NCBI RefSeq assembly: GCF_030052815.1
Contig: NC_079505.1
Coordinates: 77,275,054 to 77,339,053, forward strand
From: Hevea brasiliensis
Taxonomy: Eukaryota; Streptophyta; Magnoliopsida; Malpighiales; Euphorbiaceae
Length of the DNA: 64,000 nt
Direction of reading: 5' to 3'
Shown: piece by piece, positions 12,937 through 25,816 of the stretch
Position numbering within the stretch: position 1 is the first letter of the stretch
How the letters are laid out: the number at the start of each line of letters is the position of its first letter
Translations under genes and position numbers: made by a program
Notes under the pieces: model-generated
Databases searched by the model: none
Told to the model about the DNA's origin: nothing
Seen by the model: only the letters and a program-made list of their open reading frames with translations

Positions 12937-15900
12937 TATTCCAATCCTAATACTCCCGTAAATTAAGAATTTTTTCCCATTAATTATTTTAAAAAAATAA
13001 AAAAATGTCAATAATAATATAATTGTATAAGTATAATTTATTTATTTTTTTGTTACAAATGAAGTCTTTAAAATGCGAATATGATATTATTGTTTTGAAA
13101 ATTTGAATAGGATCGGTTTAATAAAAAATCAGAGTTTGGTTCGATTTGATTTACTCGCAAATTCTGACTTCAACCGAACCGGTGTAAATCAGAATGAACT
13201 GGCCAGTAATTGGCGTACTGGTTGACACGACCGGATGTGGTCTAATTTTCGAGCACCTCAATTTAAAAAAAAAAAAAAAGGAATATGAGCTCTGGGAATC
13301 AAACCCAAAACTTAGGAACAACTTTTTGTAACTAAAGACCATCTCTTCTACACCACTTGTGAGCGTCGTTTTATCACATATTTTATAAAACAATCAACTT
13401 AATTACTATATAATTATTTCTTTCATTAATTTACATAACATTTTATTAATTGAAAATAATTAATAACTATTATAAGCTTAATTAAAATCTAAATTATTTA
13501 AAAAAAATATTTACATAATAAAATTTAACTAAGTTTATTTTAATAATTATTTATAAAATATATAAAACTACTAAATATAATAAAATATTATTATTAATAA
13601 TTTTATAATATTATTTAATAATATAACTGTTAAACCTCGATTCAATCCTTGTTTAATATTAAATTTTTAATCTTTTGCTTTCACCGGTTCAATAAAACAA
13701 TGTATGAAATGCACACATTTTGTATCATATTAGGTCTGTTTTGATGTTAAGTTAGTTTCATAAAATTAACTAATAGATTCAAGGTAATATAGATTTAACT
13801 TAATTATATATTGTTTTTTAGTAAAGGAGGGATGGGCATGAGAAAGTACACTCCGGTTAATGTTAATTTTTAGCTACTATTTAATTTGCACTCTTTTTAT
13901 AAATCCGATTTAATAATCGACAAAATAAGTAGATCTGCTTTTTAGAAAAGACTTGTCCTTCTTTCTGTATTAACAATTAATAAAGAAGCAAAATATATAA
14001 ATAAAAAAAATTGAGGCAACAAATAAAATTTTATTTAAAAAGAGTAAATTTGATGATTATATATTAGTATAAAATTAAAAAAAAAAAAGAGGGGTTATTC
14101 ATCTGTGGCTATTCAAGAATTAAAAGGAAAAAAAAAATTATATCAATATAATTATATAAAAGCAAAGGACAAGAGTATTTTTCGTGTTCCTTCTTGGCAT
14201 TTTTTATGAGTTTTAAATATATTTTTTTATTTTGACAAAAAAGTAAAAAATAAGATAATTTGCTTACTCTTATTTGGCAACCTTTAATTAAGAGAAATAA
14301 ATGAATTTTTAATTTAAATTGATTTATTTATTATTTGATAACTCTTATTTCTTAATTAATTTTCTTTATTTTATTTGGACTTTACACTTTTTTTTCTTCA
14401 AATTTTGTTTACTTTACATTTTTTTCTTCAAATTATGTTTATGGATTTTTTTTCTTTGTTAGATTATTTTTCTCTAATTTTTTTGTAAATTATATTATAA
14501 ATTTCTTTATGTATAATGTGAATCATTAGAGAAAAAATATATTTTAAAACTTAGAAATAATATATAATAAAAAATATGTGTATTATATTGGCAAGTTAAA
14601 AAGATAGGCAAGTAAGCATCAATAATAACTGAATTTAATATGAAATAGGAAATGACACTTTATTAACCGATTTAATCTCAATTTTATTTTCTTTTTATAT
14701 CTTACCTCTTTTCCATCCTTTTGTTTTTCTATTTGTTTTTAAGCTTTTTTTTCTTTCTATTTTTCAATATTTTGATTGGATCAATTAATACATATTTAGG
14801 GTTCTGAAAGTAGTGAAAACCACAATAAACTGTTGGCATTGCCATTTTGGGTTTTTCATGAGATGTTGAAGTACATGTTGTTTTATTTGTGCATACTAAC
14901 TGAACTGCCAAAAAGGTTATATTTCTTGTGATAAATGAAGATCATTTCAATGGGCTTAAGAGAGCTACAATGGTTGCGTTTAAATAGGGGAAACCAGAGG
15001 GGTTCTTGGATGATTTACCTTTGTATGAACTTGTTATAGATGATTGTCAACAGATTTCCAAACAATTATTCTGCCAACAAGTATGTCAACTCTTATATGA
15101 ATTTCTGATTATGTCATCTCATTTTCTTTTTCTTACCTTTTCTAATGCTATTTAGAATTTCTAGGAAAAAATGTAATTCTAAGCATGAAATTGGTATTTG
15201 ACGAACAATTTATACTCCTAGAGTTCCAATTTGTGAAAATTGAAGTTTGAAATGATTGTAATCTAAGCAATGGATGTTTTAGATGGAGACAAAATTAAAT
15301 TTGCCTAATACTCTTTTAGTTTATAGCACAGCACAAAATTTTTTAATATTCCTAATAGAAGATGAGAAGTTTGATTATTGAAGTGCATAATTCACCTCTA
15401 TTTTCATATATTTAAAATCATTTAAACACTTTAATGGTAAAGAAATTATTGCAACAACTTTTTTCATCAAAACTGTGGTGAACAATGTTGCATTATCATC
15501 AATATAAAGAATTTTTATATCGTTTATCACTCCTATTATTGGGAAAAGTTGTTTTTTGTTCATATGGAAATATTTCTGAGGTCTAGATTTTTCCGACTCA
15601 TGGATTTATAAATTTTAAACCTATTTTTCTATTTTTAAGTATTTTTGAGTTTTTTTTTTGCTATTTTTCTATGTTTTGATGAATTTATTAATATATTTCT
15701 TTTAAATTTAAAAATTAATATTTATTTATAATTAATTATGACTTTGAAAATTTAATCATAGTAGTTATATTATTAAATATTAGAAATTTACTCTATATTA
15801 CTAATTTTCTATTTTGTGATATTTAATGTTAAAAATTTAAATATAAAATATAATCAACAAATATACACCTAAACTAATTTATTAAATTATTTTCACAATA

Positions 15901-16440
15901 TCTATACTTTTTATGATCAAAATAATATTTAAAGTAAATAAAAAAATCTTTGTCAATATAATTATTTTTATATAAAAAATTAAATTAAATTATTAATAAT
16001 GTAAACCCGCGTAATGTGCGGGCATACTATTAATGGAAAAAATAAAATAGAGGAAAATAACTAGAGAAAAATGTGAGAGCCTTCTTTTCAGAAAACCTTA
16101 TAATCATAATCTAGAGTTCTGTAATATTAACTCCATGCTATAATGTTGAAATAAAATAAAATAAAATTATAATGAATTATTATCAATATCGTATCTTGTT
16201 GATGAAGTTTTCATTAATTACATTAATTATAGTTTATAATTATATACTTTCATGCAATGATAAGTATCATCATTTTAACCTATGGTATTGGAGTCTCTTA
16301 AAAAATTGTAAGATCTCAAGTTTAAATTTCAATTAAAGTCTATCTGCCAAATATCACTTGTGAGAGAGTCTTCTGAGATAGGACATTGACGAACAAGAAG
16401 CTGGTCTAAAATGGATTTAGCCTTCTTCATGTAAATATTA
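12937..16440. other. AT-rich intergenic DNA
   Basis: No gene is supported. At 13100-13400 there is a more GC-rich patch with repeated GGTT/AACC words, resembling worn repeat DNA. At 16006-16022 a short hairpin CCCGC/GCGGG resembles a Helitron 3' end. Otherwise A/T homopolymer-rich. Confidence 0.5.
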
Positions 16441-17150
16441 ACAGAATCTCATCCCTTCTTGAGGTGCTTCAATTGTTTCTGCAATTGCATTATTTGAGTG
16501 CGAGAACCTGCAGAAAAGATGGCCTCCAATTTGCACCAAGCATCTTTGGCAGTTGGTTGTCCAATAATTTGTGGAGGAAGTGTTTCAGAAATCGAGCAAA
16601 ATAACCAGCTGATCTTGACGAAACCAATGTTCATAGGCTGGATTTGATGTGTCATCGGAAAGAGTTTTAGTGGGCGGGTTCGACGTAGTGGAGATGTGGG
16701 TTATAGTAATGGAGTCATGGCATCATTTGGGCCTGCCACACTAGATAATTTGCAGAAGTTAATTTTTTGCGCAAATGGGGAGTAACAATAGGAAAGACAA
16801 AGGAAGTATTAGTGGAGGAACTAGCGATCAACGCTTGAGAAGTTGACATGGCAGAAGAAGGGCCTATAAAGCCAATTCTAGGCTCTGATACCATATAGAA
16901 GCTTGCTGGACGTAAATCATTCAGTTGCATTGACATGATTAGCAGTACATTTATATATAGGTTACACAGCAACAGGGACAAACATTAGTTTGTTAGCTAG
17001 TTACAGATATAGGATATACAATATGTTATGGTTGAGATAATCCTCATCAGAGCCGATTACACCAAAAAAAATAAATAAATAAATAATTAAAACGAGTGTT
17101 AAGTTTGGAATCCTGTAAACAACTATATATTCTCCTATCTAACAACAGGG
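16440..17150 (-). mobile_element. Ty1/copia retrotransposon remnant: LTR, primer site and part of gag
   Basis: On the minus strand, LTR-like DNA (about 16896-17147) is followed by a primer-binding site GGTATCAGAGCC (16881-16893, initiator Met tRNA type) and then by gag-like coding DNA. The first frame (16736-16890) reads LRKKLTSANYLVWQAQ, the copia N-terminal motif. A shifted frame (16449-16655) reads PPQIIGQPTAKDAWCKLEAI and QLKHLKKG, as in the copia gag core. The element stops at about 16445: protease, integrase, RT and the second LTR are absent. It is broken by at least one frameshift. The outer LTR edge is uncertain. Confidence 0.75.
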
Positions 17151-17404
17151 AATACTTAATTACGAAATCCATCTCTTAATCTTTGTTTTTTTTTCTCCCT
17201 TTGTTTCAAGGTATGAACGGCATGCGTGTAGAGGAAATATTACAAGATTCTTGGAGTTAGGAATAATAGCTATGGTAGTCACCATTAGATATTAAATAAT
17301 TCTGTGTGTAATTAAATGGGTGTGCAGTTTTGATTTAGATTTTACAATATAATTAACGGGGCTATATATATATATATAGGTAAAGAGCTGTTCAGAGATT
17401 GAAT

Positions 17405-17406
<2 letters not shown>

Positions 17407-17449
<43 letters not shown>
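17407..17449. repeat. (GA)n microsatellite
   Basis: About 21 uninterrupted AG units. Confidence 0.95.
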
Positions 17450-17452
<3 letters not shown>

Positions 17453-18125
17453 AGAGATGAATGGAGGCTTTCAGAGATGTCTATATTATCCTGTTTCGTT
17501 TTTTTATATAAAGTATATAAAGATGGAGATTAGCAAAAAGTGCATAAAGGCAAGATCATAATAATTAAGACGCATCAACTGAAGAATATAGTGACAGAAA
17601 ACTTACTGTACAAAGCTGCTAAACTGGATATATTTATCAGACTCTGGAAGAAGAAGACAAATTACAATAAGATTATTGAAAAGGGCTATAATTAATTAAT
17701 AATAAATAAGGCCATAAGTAGCAGCTTTAAACATTCCAAGACAATTGTTATTGCATGAAATGAGCTGAATCTATTCTATGTTATAGCCGTCTACTTTTGC
17801 TGCCTCTGATATTGTATATTGTGTTTTGCACTTCTCTCTCTCTCATTTTTCAGTAATGACAATTATATGCAACTTTTTTAGTGTAGTTTCAGCCTCCACA
17901 CATCAAAACACTATTAATGCTCTCTTTCTCTGGTGTTTGATCCCGAGATATATTCGAGAAAATGTACTGGCCTGTAGGTTGAGAAAGATCCTATGTAGCT
18001 AAACAGCTGATATTTCTACTGTGGATCTCTTTGTGTGTGTGTGTGTGTTTCTTTGTTACCTGCTGCCTGCGCCACTAATTTTACTAAATGAAGAAGACTA
18101 AAGCTAAGAGTGCTTTTATTGCCTA

Positions 18126-18159
18126 AAACCAACCTTAGTTCCAAACCAACCTTAGTTCC
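18126..18159. repeat. 17-bp tandem duplication
   Basis: AAACCAACCTTAGTTCC occurs twice back to back with no mismatch. Confidence 0.9.
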
Positions 18160-20149
18160 ACTTATGCTACTCTCTTTTGGGATTTCACGATCAGTTTAGG
18201 GTTGGGGTTGGATATCAGCAGTTAGTCCTTTTCTTGAAAACAAAATATGAGATATTATGCACTTGATTGATTCATCTACCTTAAATAATTAGGGTTGAGG
18301 TCGGGGATCTTTTGAAGCATCAAGGTTCAAAATTGTACTTGAATTTTAATAGTTCACCTGACCAGATCTTGACCTACATATATGTGCCTACTAAAGAGAA
18401 GCCAAATTAGACTATCTCCTCTCTTGTCTAGTTATTTCCAGATGAGCAAAATTAAAATTAAGTGTATATATATGTAAATATGAAAAATGTTATAATGCAA
18501 TTTTCTGGGTCCAGCTAGGTAACCATATTAGGTTAAGCAATAGCAGCATGGGGCCAAGATGTAGCTTCCATTGTATACATACTGGAATCACAATTGCAAG
18601 CAAGTGGTGGCCAGTTGCAGACATCCAGTCCAGCATAACCTAGTGCTTGAGCATATATTAGGGCTAGGTTTAGAATTTTACTTTCATTTGCTCTCATAAA
18701 TAATCCGTCTCTTCTACAGCTTCTAGTGCTGAAGTTATGCCCTTATATTAGATTGCTGATACAGGTAAATTTGAGAACAAATCCTGACCTATCATTCTTC
18801 AATCTCTCATATATTTTGCACTTCTAAGCACCTGAATTAACTCCTCACCATATTGAATATTCAAATGCAATAATATTTTGGCCACAAAGTTTTTGAACTT
18901 TCTTTTAAGTCTTTCCACAGGCTTCATTAAAATTTTCTCGGTAGGTAATAATAAATAAGGCTTCCTTATCAACGAGTTTCTTTAGCTAGCTTTAAGAACT
19001 GTCCGAAAGCATGAATAGTCCAAGACAGAAAGAAACAAAACCTATTAATTGATTCAAGGAGAATAAGAATTGAAATATCTGAAATGGATATGCAAGTTGA
19101 GATAAAGTCTAAAATTCAGGTTATCGTGATGTGGACACCTAGAAGAAATCCATCTCTGAATCTTAAGCAGACTCTTCCTGGAAAAAATTTCAAAACCAAG
19201 GATGTCTTCTTAATAAATGAATTTGTTCAAACCTAAAAATAAAAGGAAAAAAAAATCTCTTTAATTAATCAAAGACTGCAAATTGTTCATTTAGAACATA
19301 GAAAATGCATCAAATCTGCAAGAACAAAACGAAACCTGTAAACTAAAAATTGAGAAGTTATTTTCTTTCGGCTATTGTTTTTCATGGCTTGAAGAATGAT
19401 TATTGGGGATTCCAAGATTCAGTTTCTATAGTGCTCTTAGTAGGAAAGCCAACAAAGAGTATTTGAAATCAGGATTGAGTCTGATCTAAGTGCAAGCTAA
19501 AAGCTGAACCCTAGTTCAAATTCTACAAGAAGTTGAGTACAAGGAAGTCTTCAAGTTTGGAAACCATCATATCTCTAATCTTGAAAATTCATCTTATGAC
19601 AGTTTTGACAGACATTTGATGTAGTACTTGAGTTAAATCCAACCTGTGGGTTTTGCGAATTTGGATAGGATTAAAGATTTTTTTTTTTAATAAGCAAACA
19701 AATTTATCCAAAAAAAAAAGGGACAGAGACCCAAAATAAACCGATCAATTGTAGCATTTTGCTCCGAGAAGTGATAGAAAGAAATGAAGAGTTCATAACA
19801 TAATTGTATTTGATCGATGCAACATGTATCAATTAATAAATGTTGCTAGTAAAACAGGAATAGGATAAAAAAACAAGTTACAAGGACAAAAGGAAGAGAT
19901 CCACTACTCTTGCGGACTTTTCTTGACACATTCAGATTGTGATTATATCAAGCTCGTCAAGAAACATCTCAGCAGAAAAGTGTTGAATGAAATTCCCAAC
20001 TTCTTTCTGGGTCATTGAATCATGTTGTGTGAAATTCTTCGGTGAAAGAGATTCACCATAAACCATGGACATTTGGCCTAACAGTAAATGTTTCAAGAAA
20101 AAAAAGATTCCAATTTCGGTTTCTTTTTGCGAATGTGTGAGTTTCAGAG

Positions 20150-20188
20150 AGAGAGAGAGAGAGAGAGAGAAAGGGAGAGAGAGAGAGA
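20150..20188. repeat. (GA)n microsatellite
   Basis: A GA run with one AAAGGG interruption, about 500 bp beyond the JAGGED stop codon. Confidence 0.9.
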
Positions 20189-20692
20189 TATAAAGGGAAC
20201 GGGAAGGGAAAAGAAGATGTTGGCTATCTTCCTTTGGTTATGAGATAACATTGAAGGCAAAAGAGAGCACTAGACAGCGCAAAAAATATACTATAAAGAA
20301 AGTAATTAAAAAAATACATTGCCATGCAAAACAAACTCCAAATGCCAAAAGGGATTGGCAACTTTCAGTTCAAATCTAACTCCTTGTCCCACTCACAAGC
20401 TCTATTCCCCTTCCTTTCAAAGTTGGATAGTACAATTACACCAACACCAACATAAGCCCCCTCCGATCCCTATTGCTCCAAGCCAAACTTGCTGAGAGTG
20501 TAAATGACCACAGAAAGCTGCCCCAATCACTGTACATAAACCAAAAACTTCTCTCTTTCCTTGCATGACCCCATTTGTCAGTTGTTAGGTCCCTCTCCTT
20601 TCTCTCTGCTTGCTGTGTCAAAGCAGATAAATACTTCATTCATAACTATCAATCCCACATTGAAAAAGAAAATAAATTAATAACACAACCCT

Positions 20693-22667
20693 TTAAAACC
20701 CATCTTGAAACCGATTGATCGATGAAGGAGGATCCAAACGCTGCTGTGATCCAGCTCCTCCTGCTGCATAGCCTCTTCCCCTATTCAACCCTTCCTCCTG
20801 ATTGCTCAGTGACCCGTCTCTACCACTTCCCACCGATCCACGGCTCGAACCAGCACCGAACGCACCATGTCCTACCGGTGCACCAATGCAAGTGTAATTG
20901 GATTCTTGAGCACCTACGTAGGTCATGCTTTGGTATGCTTGTGAACTGTTGTTATTAAGGACATGGCCAATATAGTAATCGTTAATGGGTTGTTGATGAG
21001 AGTATTGTGAGGGATAGGGAGGGAGGCGAGAAGGAGATGTGTATAGATATGGTTGATGAGGTGGTTGTGGTGGTGGTGCTGGAGGTAAGAGAGCTGAAGA
21101 AGATCCAGAGAATAGTCTCGTTGGGTACACTGATCTGTACGGATCTCCAACGCCTAATGGATAACTTCCTGGAGCCATGGGATGGCAGCTGCCAGAAAAA
21201 TTAGAATGTTTCACGTCCTTGTTAGTTTGATCAAACAGGAAGAATAAGAAGATGGATAATGTTGGTGGTCGTTTTAGCTAGTGATCTTCAAATCGAAAAC
21301 TGAATCCTGAAATCAATCAGGTATAGTGTGCCCTTTGGTGCTACAACAAAAATCAAGATTTAACATGGTAAAAAGATCAAGATTATGTTTTTAGTTAAAA
21401 ACAGAAATTGGGTCATTGAGGAAAAAAATCTCAAAAAAAGAAGTGAAAATAATGGTGTAGAGGTTGGAAAAGGACAGAAGAAAGAGATAAAGAGCAATAG
21501 TGATAATATTCATTATTTGTTTATATTCACCTTAGGTGACCTCCTTGGGCGGCTAGGCTATCGCTGCTGAAGACCAGCTGCCGAGCACGGTTCAGAGTTT
21601 CTGTCTCTCTCTCTGAGCAGCCAACGACACAAATCAAATCAAAGATCAAATCAAAGTAACCCCCAAAAAAAACAACCCCCCAAAATCCTCTCCACCAAGA
21701 GTTTCAACAATACACCAACTTGGTTTTCCTCGAGATTGATATGACCACGCTAGCTACTAGAATTTCATGGCAAATCATTGTAAATAACAACCACTGCCCA
21801 TTCATATTAAAAAAAAAAACACTAAAAAATAGTTAGTTGGTTTTGTTGGGCAACATATATTAATGAAGATGAGAAAAGAAAAGACTTGCCTTGTCTGTGT
21901 CGGTTCATGTGCCCTCCAAGAGCTTGAGATTTGCAGAACTTGAGGGAGCAAAACCTGCACTCGTAGACTTTACCGCACTCATCTTTTCCATCCTTGGCGC
22001 CGCTTTTCTTTTTCCTATAGCCTGCAACAAAAGCAACCAATTAGAGCAACTTCGATGAGACTATTCTTGGCCCATAAATCCGAACCCTTATTTCCCAATC
22101 GTGAATAAAGATGAAGCAATTCAAACCACATTTCGTTTAGCTCTTGTTCCATTTCTTCCTCCTCTAATTTTTCATTTCAAGCTTCGAAGTGCCAAACAAG
22201 AGATTGAAATTAATTTTCACTAGCATTTGAAGAGTGTATTTATCCCCCTAGCTAGAAAAATTATTGTGGTTTTCCTTGTAATTTCTTGATCGTATTTTGT
22301 CTTTCCCTTCTTTAATAAAAATATAATCGTTATGGATCAATTTTCTTGTAGTATTTTAACCAAAACAAAACAAAGGAAGGATAAAGAATAATTGCACATA
22401 CCAGAGGAAGAGCTGCCATCAAAGACTTGTTTACCATCTCTAGTATAATCGTCAGGCAAGTTGTTGAGGTCTAATGGGTTCCTCTCAGGTCTCCTGGAAA
22501 AACAAAGAGAGAAGGCAAAGTTATAAAAAGAAAGATGAAAAAAGGGAGAGAGAACAGTACTGAGCGGTAGTAAAGGAGATAGATAATAATAAGAGAGAAG
22601 CAAGCAGTTGGTGAATGAAGAAAAGGGGGAGGTGAGTGGGTTGTGGCCTTGTGAGGGAGACCTACAT
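20693..22667 (-). CDS. JAG: JAGGED-type C2H2 zinc-finger transcription factor
   Basis: A 267-residue nuclear regulator; the Arabidopsis JAGGED family promotes growth of leaf blades and floral organs (family knowledge). Minus-strand exons: 22667-22666 (coding AT only), 22493-22402, 22021-21890, 21612-21531 and 21188-20693. They add up to 804 nt in one frame. The protein opens MRPERNPLDLNNLPDDYTRD, including the EAR-like repression motif LDLNNLP. The zinc finger (about residues 52-74) is YECRFCSLKFCKSQALGGHM followed by NRH, with the plant QALGGH signature, then RETETLNRARQLV. The C-terminal half is Pro/Tyr/Ser-rich with the family's NYTCIGAPVG block and the ending SINRFQDGF. Odd points: the initiation codon is divided by intron 1 (AT|G), and intron 3 has a GC donor (AAG|GCAAGT). 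There are no frame breaks. Assignment to JAG rather than the NUBBIN paralogue is likely but not proven. Confidence 0.92.
21888..21890 (-). other. JAG: GC-AG splice donor of JAGGED intron 3
   Basis: The zinc-finger exon ends CAAG at 21890 and is followed by GCAAGT. The acceptor is the AG at 21614-21613. Only this donor restores RHRQERETETLN, the conserved family sequence. A GT lies four bases further on (CAAGGCAA|GT) but would break the frame of that conserved block. Confidence 0.8.
22494..22667 (-). other. JAG: JAGGED intron 1, splitting the start codon
   Basis: Upstream exon ends ACCAT at 22666 and the donor is GTAGGT. The acceptor TTTTTCCAG ends at 22494 and the next exon begins G AGA CCT GAG. 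Splicing creates ATG AGA CCT. Without splicing the same site reads ATG TAG, a start followed at once by a stop. Confidence 0.75.
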
Positions 22668-23601
22668 GGTACCGACAGAGAAAGACAGAAGCAAAAAAAA
22701 AATGAGGTAAACAATCTTTCAGATGGGAAGTAACTAAAGCTTTAGAAAATTATAAGACTTCAGTTTGAGACTGCAATAGAGAGGCTAGCTGAGTGAAGGT
22801 GGAGAAAAAGAGCTTTGAAAGTTCTCTATCAGTTTCTCTGCCAACATTGAAAGAGAGAGCAGCGAAGCGACAGTATGGTCTCGTGAATTTAAAAAGAGTG
22901 AAGGGGGTGCATGGGGAGAGGCTAAGGCAGGTGGTTTGTGTCATTTGGTTTGGTTGAGAGAGATCATCAGATGCAAGTTTATGAGATGGACGTTGCCTTC
23001 CCTTACTCGAGGAGGCTATCCTAGCTCTCTATAGCCCTACAACTACTAGTATCAATGTTCAATCATGAAATGTGTTAAATAGTTTCAGATTTCTAGCTTA
23101 TACTACATTTATCATAAGAAATTGCAATCAAATGCTCGTGTCCTTTGCATACCCATGACACAAGTTTTTTATGGTCCCCATTTTATTTTAAGGCTCTTCC
23201 TGGGCATCATTGTACCCTGGACTTAATTGCCATGGATCATGGAAGTGTTACCATCAGTATCTAATTGTTAGGGTTTTGTGAGATCTAAGTTGGAATATAG
23301 TGATCTCAACCCCACACAATTTTGTTTTATTCTTTGGAACATCCTAGTTTCTTCTTCATTGTCATTGTCAATCAATCAGTATTCTGAAACAAGGTCACAA
23401 AAAAGGCCCTTCTCTTCTCCTTTTTCAGCAATATATATAATATATTTAACATTCAACTTATCTAGCATTTAGATCACAATATATTTACACAATTCTATAA
23501 GTTCAGATCCTCTAATCTCATTAGCGTGTATGATTCATCATTGATAAAATAGGGAAGATCATGATTAATGCAATGCATGAAGACTGATTCATAATTATTT
23601 T
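22668..23601 (-). promoter_or_regulatory. Leader and upstream region of JAGGED
   Basis: The 5' untranslated exon runs rightward from 22668 for an unknown length. It is rich in CT on the minus strand, as is common in plant leaders. No clear TATA box was identified, so this is inferred from position only. Confidence 0.4.
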
Positions 23602-23997
23602 GGGTAATTATCACACGCCGTCAACTTTATGAGTGTTTTCATAAAATTACTATACTTTAATTTCTTTCATAAAACTCACTGAACTTCAATTTGATTTTAT
23701 AAAAGTCACTCTAACTAGAAATTAAAGATTTTAAAGTTAATTCGTTAATCTATTAACTATTTTACAAATAAAATTAACTAATTAGTGATTGTTGGTGGAG
23801 AAAAAACAGAAAAAAAGGAGGGGAAATTTGACAGTCAAAGGGGTAGCTGCATGCGTTTTATGCATTCTATTTTCTTTTTTTAAGAAATTAATAAAATAAA
23901 TTAATTTTATTTATAAAATAGTTTACATGTCAATTGAAATTTAGTGACTTTTATGAAAACATTCATAAAATGAAGTGACTGCATATAATATTTACCC
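23602..23997. mobile_element. Mutator-type MITE, 396 bp
   Basis: Terminal inverted repeats of about 45-50 bp: the left end starts GGGTAATTATCACAC, the right end finishes ATAATATTTACCC, and both arms share TTTTCATAAAA and its complement. Flanks are 9-bp direct repeats with one mismatch: AATTATTTT (23593-23601) and AATTATCTT (23998-24006). Ends beginning G and finishing C plus a 9-bp duplication are the MULE pattern. There is no coding sequence. It lies about 0.9 kb upstream of the JAGGED leader. Confidence 0.75.
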
Positions 23998-24006
23998 AAT
24001 TATCTT

Positions 24007-24940
24007 TGACTATATAAACAATAAAAAAGAAGTGAAAACTATTAGCAAAATTTGATTGTTTAACTTAGGATTATTTTCACTAAAATAATTTAAGCCAATT
24101 TAATTTAACTCTCTTTTGTTGTATAATTTGTTAATTTTTTTTTTTATATATAGCAAATGTGGGACTCCAACAAGAGAGATAATTATGAAGACAGGTATTA
24201 ACTTGGTTTGCTTGTTTCTCTGAAATCAAGAAAAAGCCTTAACGGATGTTAAATTGATGCGAGCCCGTCTCAGAGTATCTGCTGCTTCACCTGTTTATTC
24301 CTCTTGAAAGTTAATGAGGCATAAGCAGCTTAGAAGCTCACTGGGATTTAAAGAGGCAAATTAATAGCAAGTGGTTCATAACTTCGTATGTATGGACCAC
24401 GCTATCTTCTGTCCTCGACTTGGGGGTATTGATCATAATTAACATTGCAAAAATTTTTGCCTTATCATGAATTCAAAATACAAATATATAAAATCTATAT
24501 AGATAAATTTTATCATAAATTTTATATGTGAGATTACAATATATTAAATTTAAGCAAAAAAAAATCTAAATTAGGATATCGCCAATCAGACAAATTGCAT
24601 GCCCAAACATATGAAAATTTTTTTTACAAGTAATTTGTATTAATTTTTAATTTAAGTGGTCTATCCCACCCATATGATATCCAGTATTAATCTACAAAGG
24701 TTGATCCCAATTTTATTTAACCATTTTCACATCTACCATTGACATTCCATTTGGTTCATTTTCTGAAATGAAAGAATGAAAAAAAAAATTCTGTTTTGGT
24801 TATAGAAGACAAGAATATATAGATTAAGCAGGCCGAGAACAAATTAAAAGAAAGTCTGTGTGCGTATATAAGAGAAATACATATGATCACTTAATTTTAA
24901 GTTCAGAAATTCTTTCTATTAGTTGGATTTCTTAGACAAA

Positions 24941-25013
<73 letters not shown>

Positions 25014-25790
25014 TCACATTCTCTTTTTTTAATATATATTTTAGTGCAGTAGTGTATATTATTCATTACAATAAAAATTTTTTCTTATTTTAAAATTAAT
25101 TAAATAGATGATATTCAAATTATAGATATGTGAATTACACTTATTTAATATATAAATAGAGCTATAATTAATCATAATCTGACTTTAAGGTAGAATTCTA
25201 GGCTCAAGCTTGTAATATTGTAGACTTAATGTGGTCTAATATATCTCGACTATTCCTTTAAAAACTAACTTTGCTAATAAAATTCTAAAACAAATATAAT
25301 GACAATTTATTTTTCTTATTTAATGTACTTATATACATGGCATGAAGAACACTTACTTTTCCTATTAAATATTTCATAGCCAGAAAATATAGGAAATTTC
25401 TGTAGGAAATTAGCTAGAAGCTTAACTAATGAAATTCATGGAGAAAAATTCTTTAATTCTTGTTCATGGTTTTCGTTTTGAAATATTTTCCAATCAGTTT
25501 CTTCTCTTATATACTTGAGATTTAATTTGTCTAACACCAAAATTTAATTGGCCCAAATATTTGTCAACTCTAAATCACTTATATTAAAATGATTAACGCT
25601 TGTACTGTATAAACCCATTCAACATTTTTCCTCCACGTTGCTATTTGTCTCTCTTAAGTTTGGGATGTTCTTATTGTAATATTGATGGCATGCAAGTTTC
25701 AGACATATGGGCCTATCTGTCCATATCCATGCAAATGTGATTCCCGGAAAATAGAAACCGAAGACGCACTCTCCTCTGTCTGTCTTCTCC
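24007..25790. other. Intergenic region, ending in the old L15 promoter
   Basis: No gene is supported. It is AT-rich with a long AAT array. The last ~150 bp (25640-25790) are less AT-rich and precede the former start codon of the L15 pseudogene, so they probably hold its old promoter and leader. Confidence 0.5.
24943..25013. repeat. (AAT)n microsatellite
   Basis: About 23 uninterrupted copies of a trinucleotide AAT/ATA unit. Confidence 0.95.
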
Positions 25791-25816
25791 GTGGCAGCAA
25801 TCCTCTCGCTCAAAAC

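Larger units (their letters stand above)
17150..20690. other. Intergenic region downstream of JAGGED
   Basis: No gene is supported. It contains (GA)n runs, a short (GT)n tract at 18032-18048, a 17-bp duplication at 18126-18159 and unremarkable AT-rich DNA. The part next to 20690 should include the 3' UTR of the minus-strand JAGGED gene. Confidence 0.5.

Noticed and set aside
20722..21204. Plus-strand reading frames opposite JAGGED exon 5
   Set aside because: Shadows of the minus-strand coding exon, which carries the family sequence.
22337..22714. Unspliced 125-codon frame covering JAGGED exon 2 with an alternative upstream start
   Set aside because: The upstream part is intron and leader; its first codon is TTG, and the spliced ATG gives the known family N-terminus.
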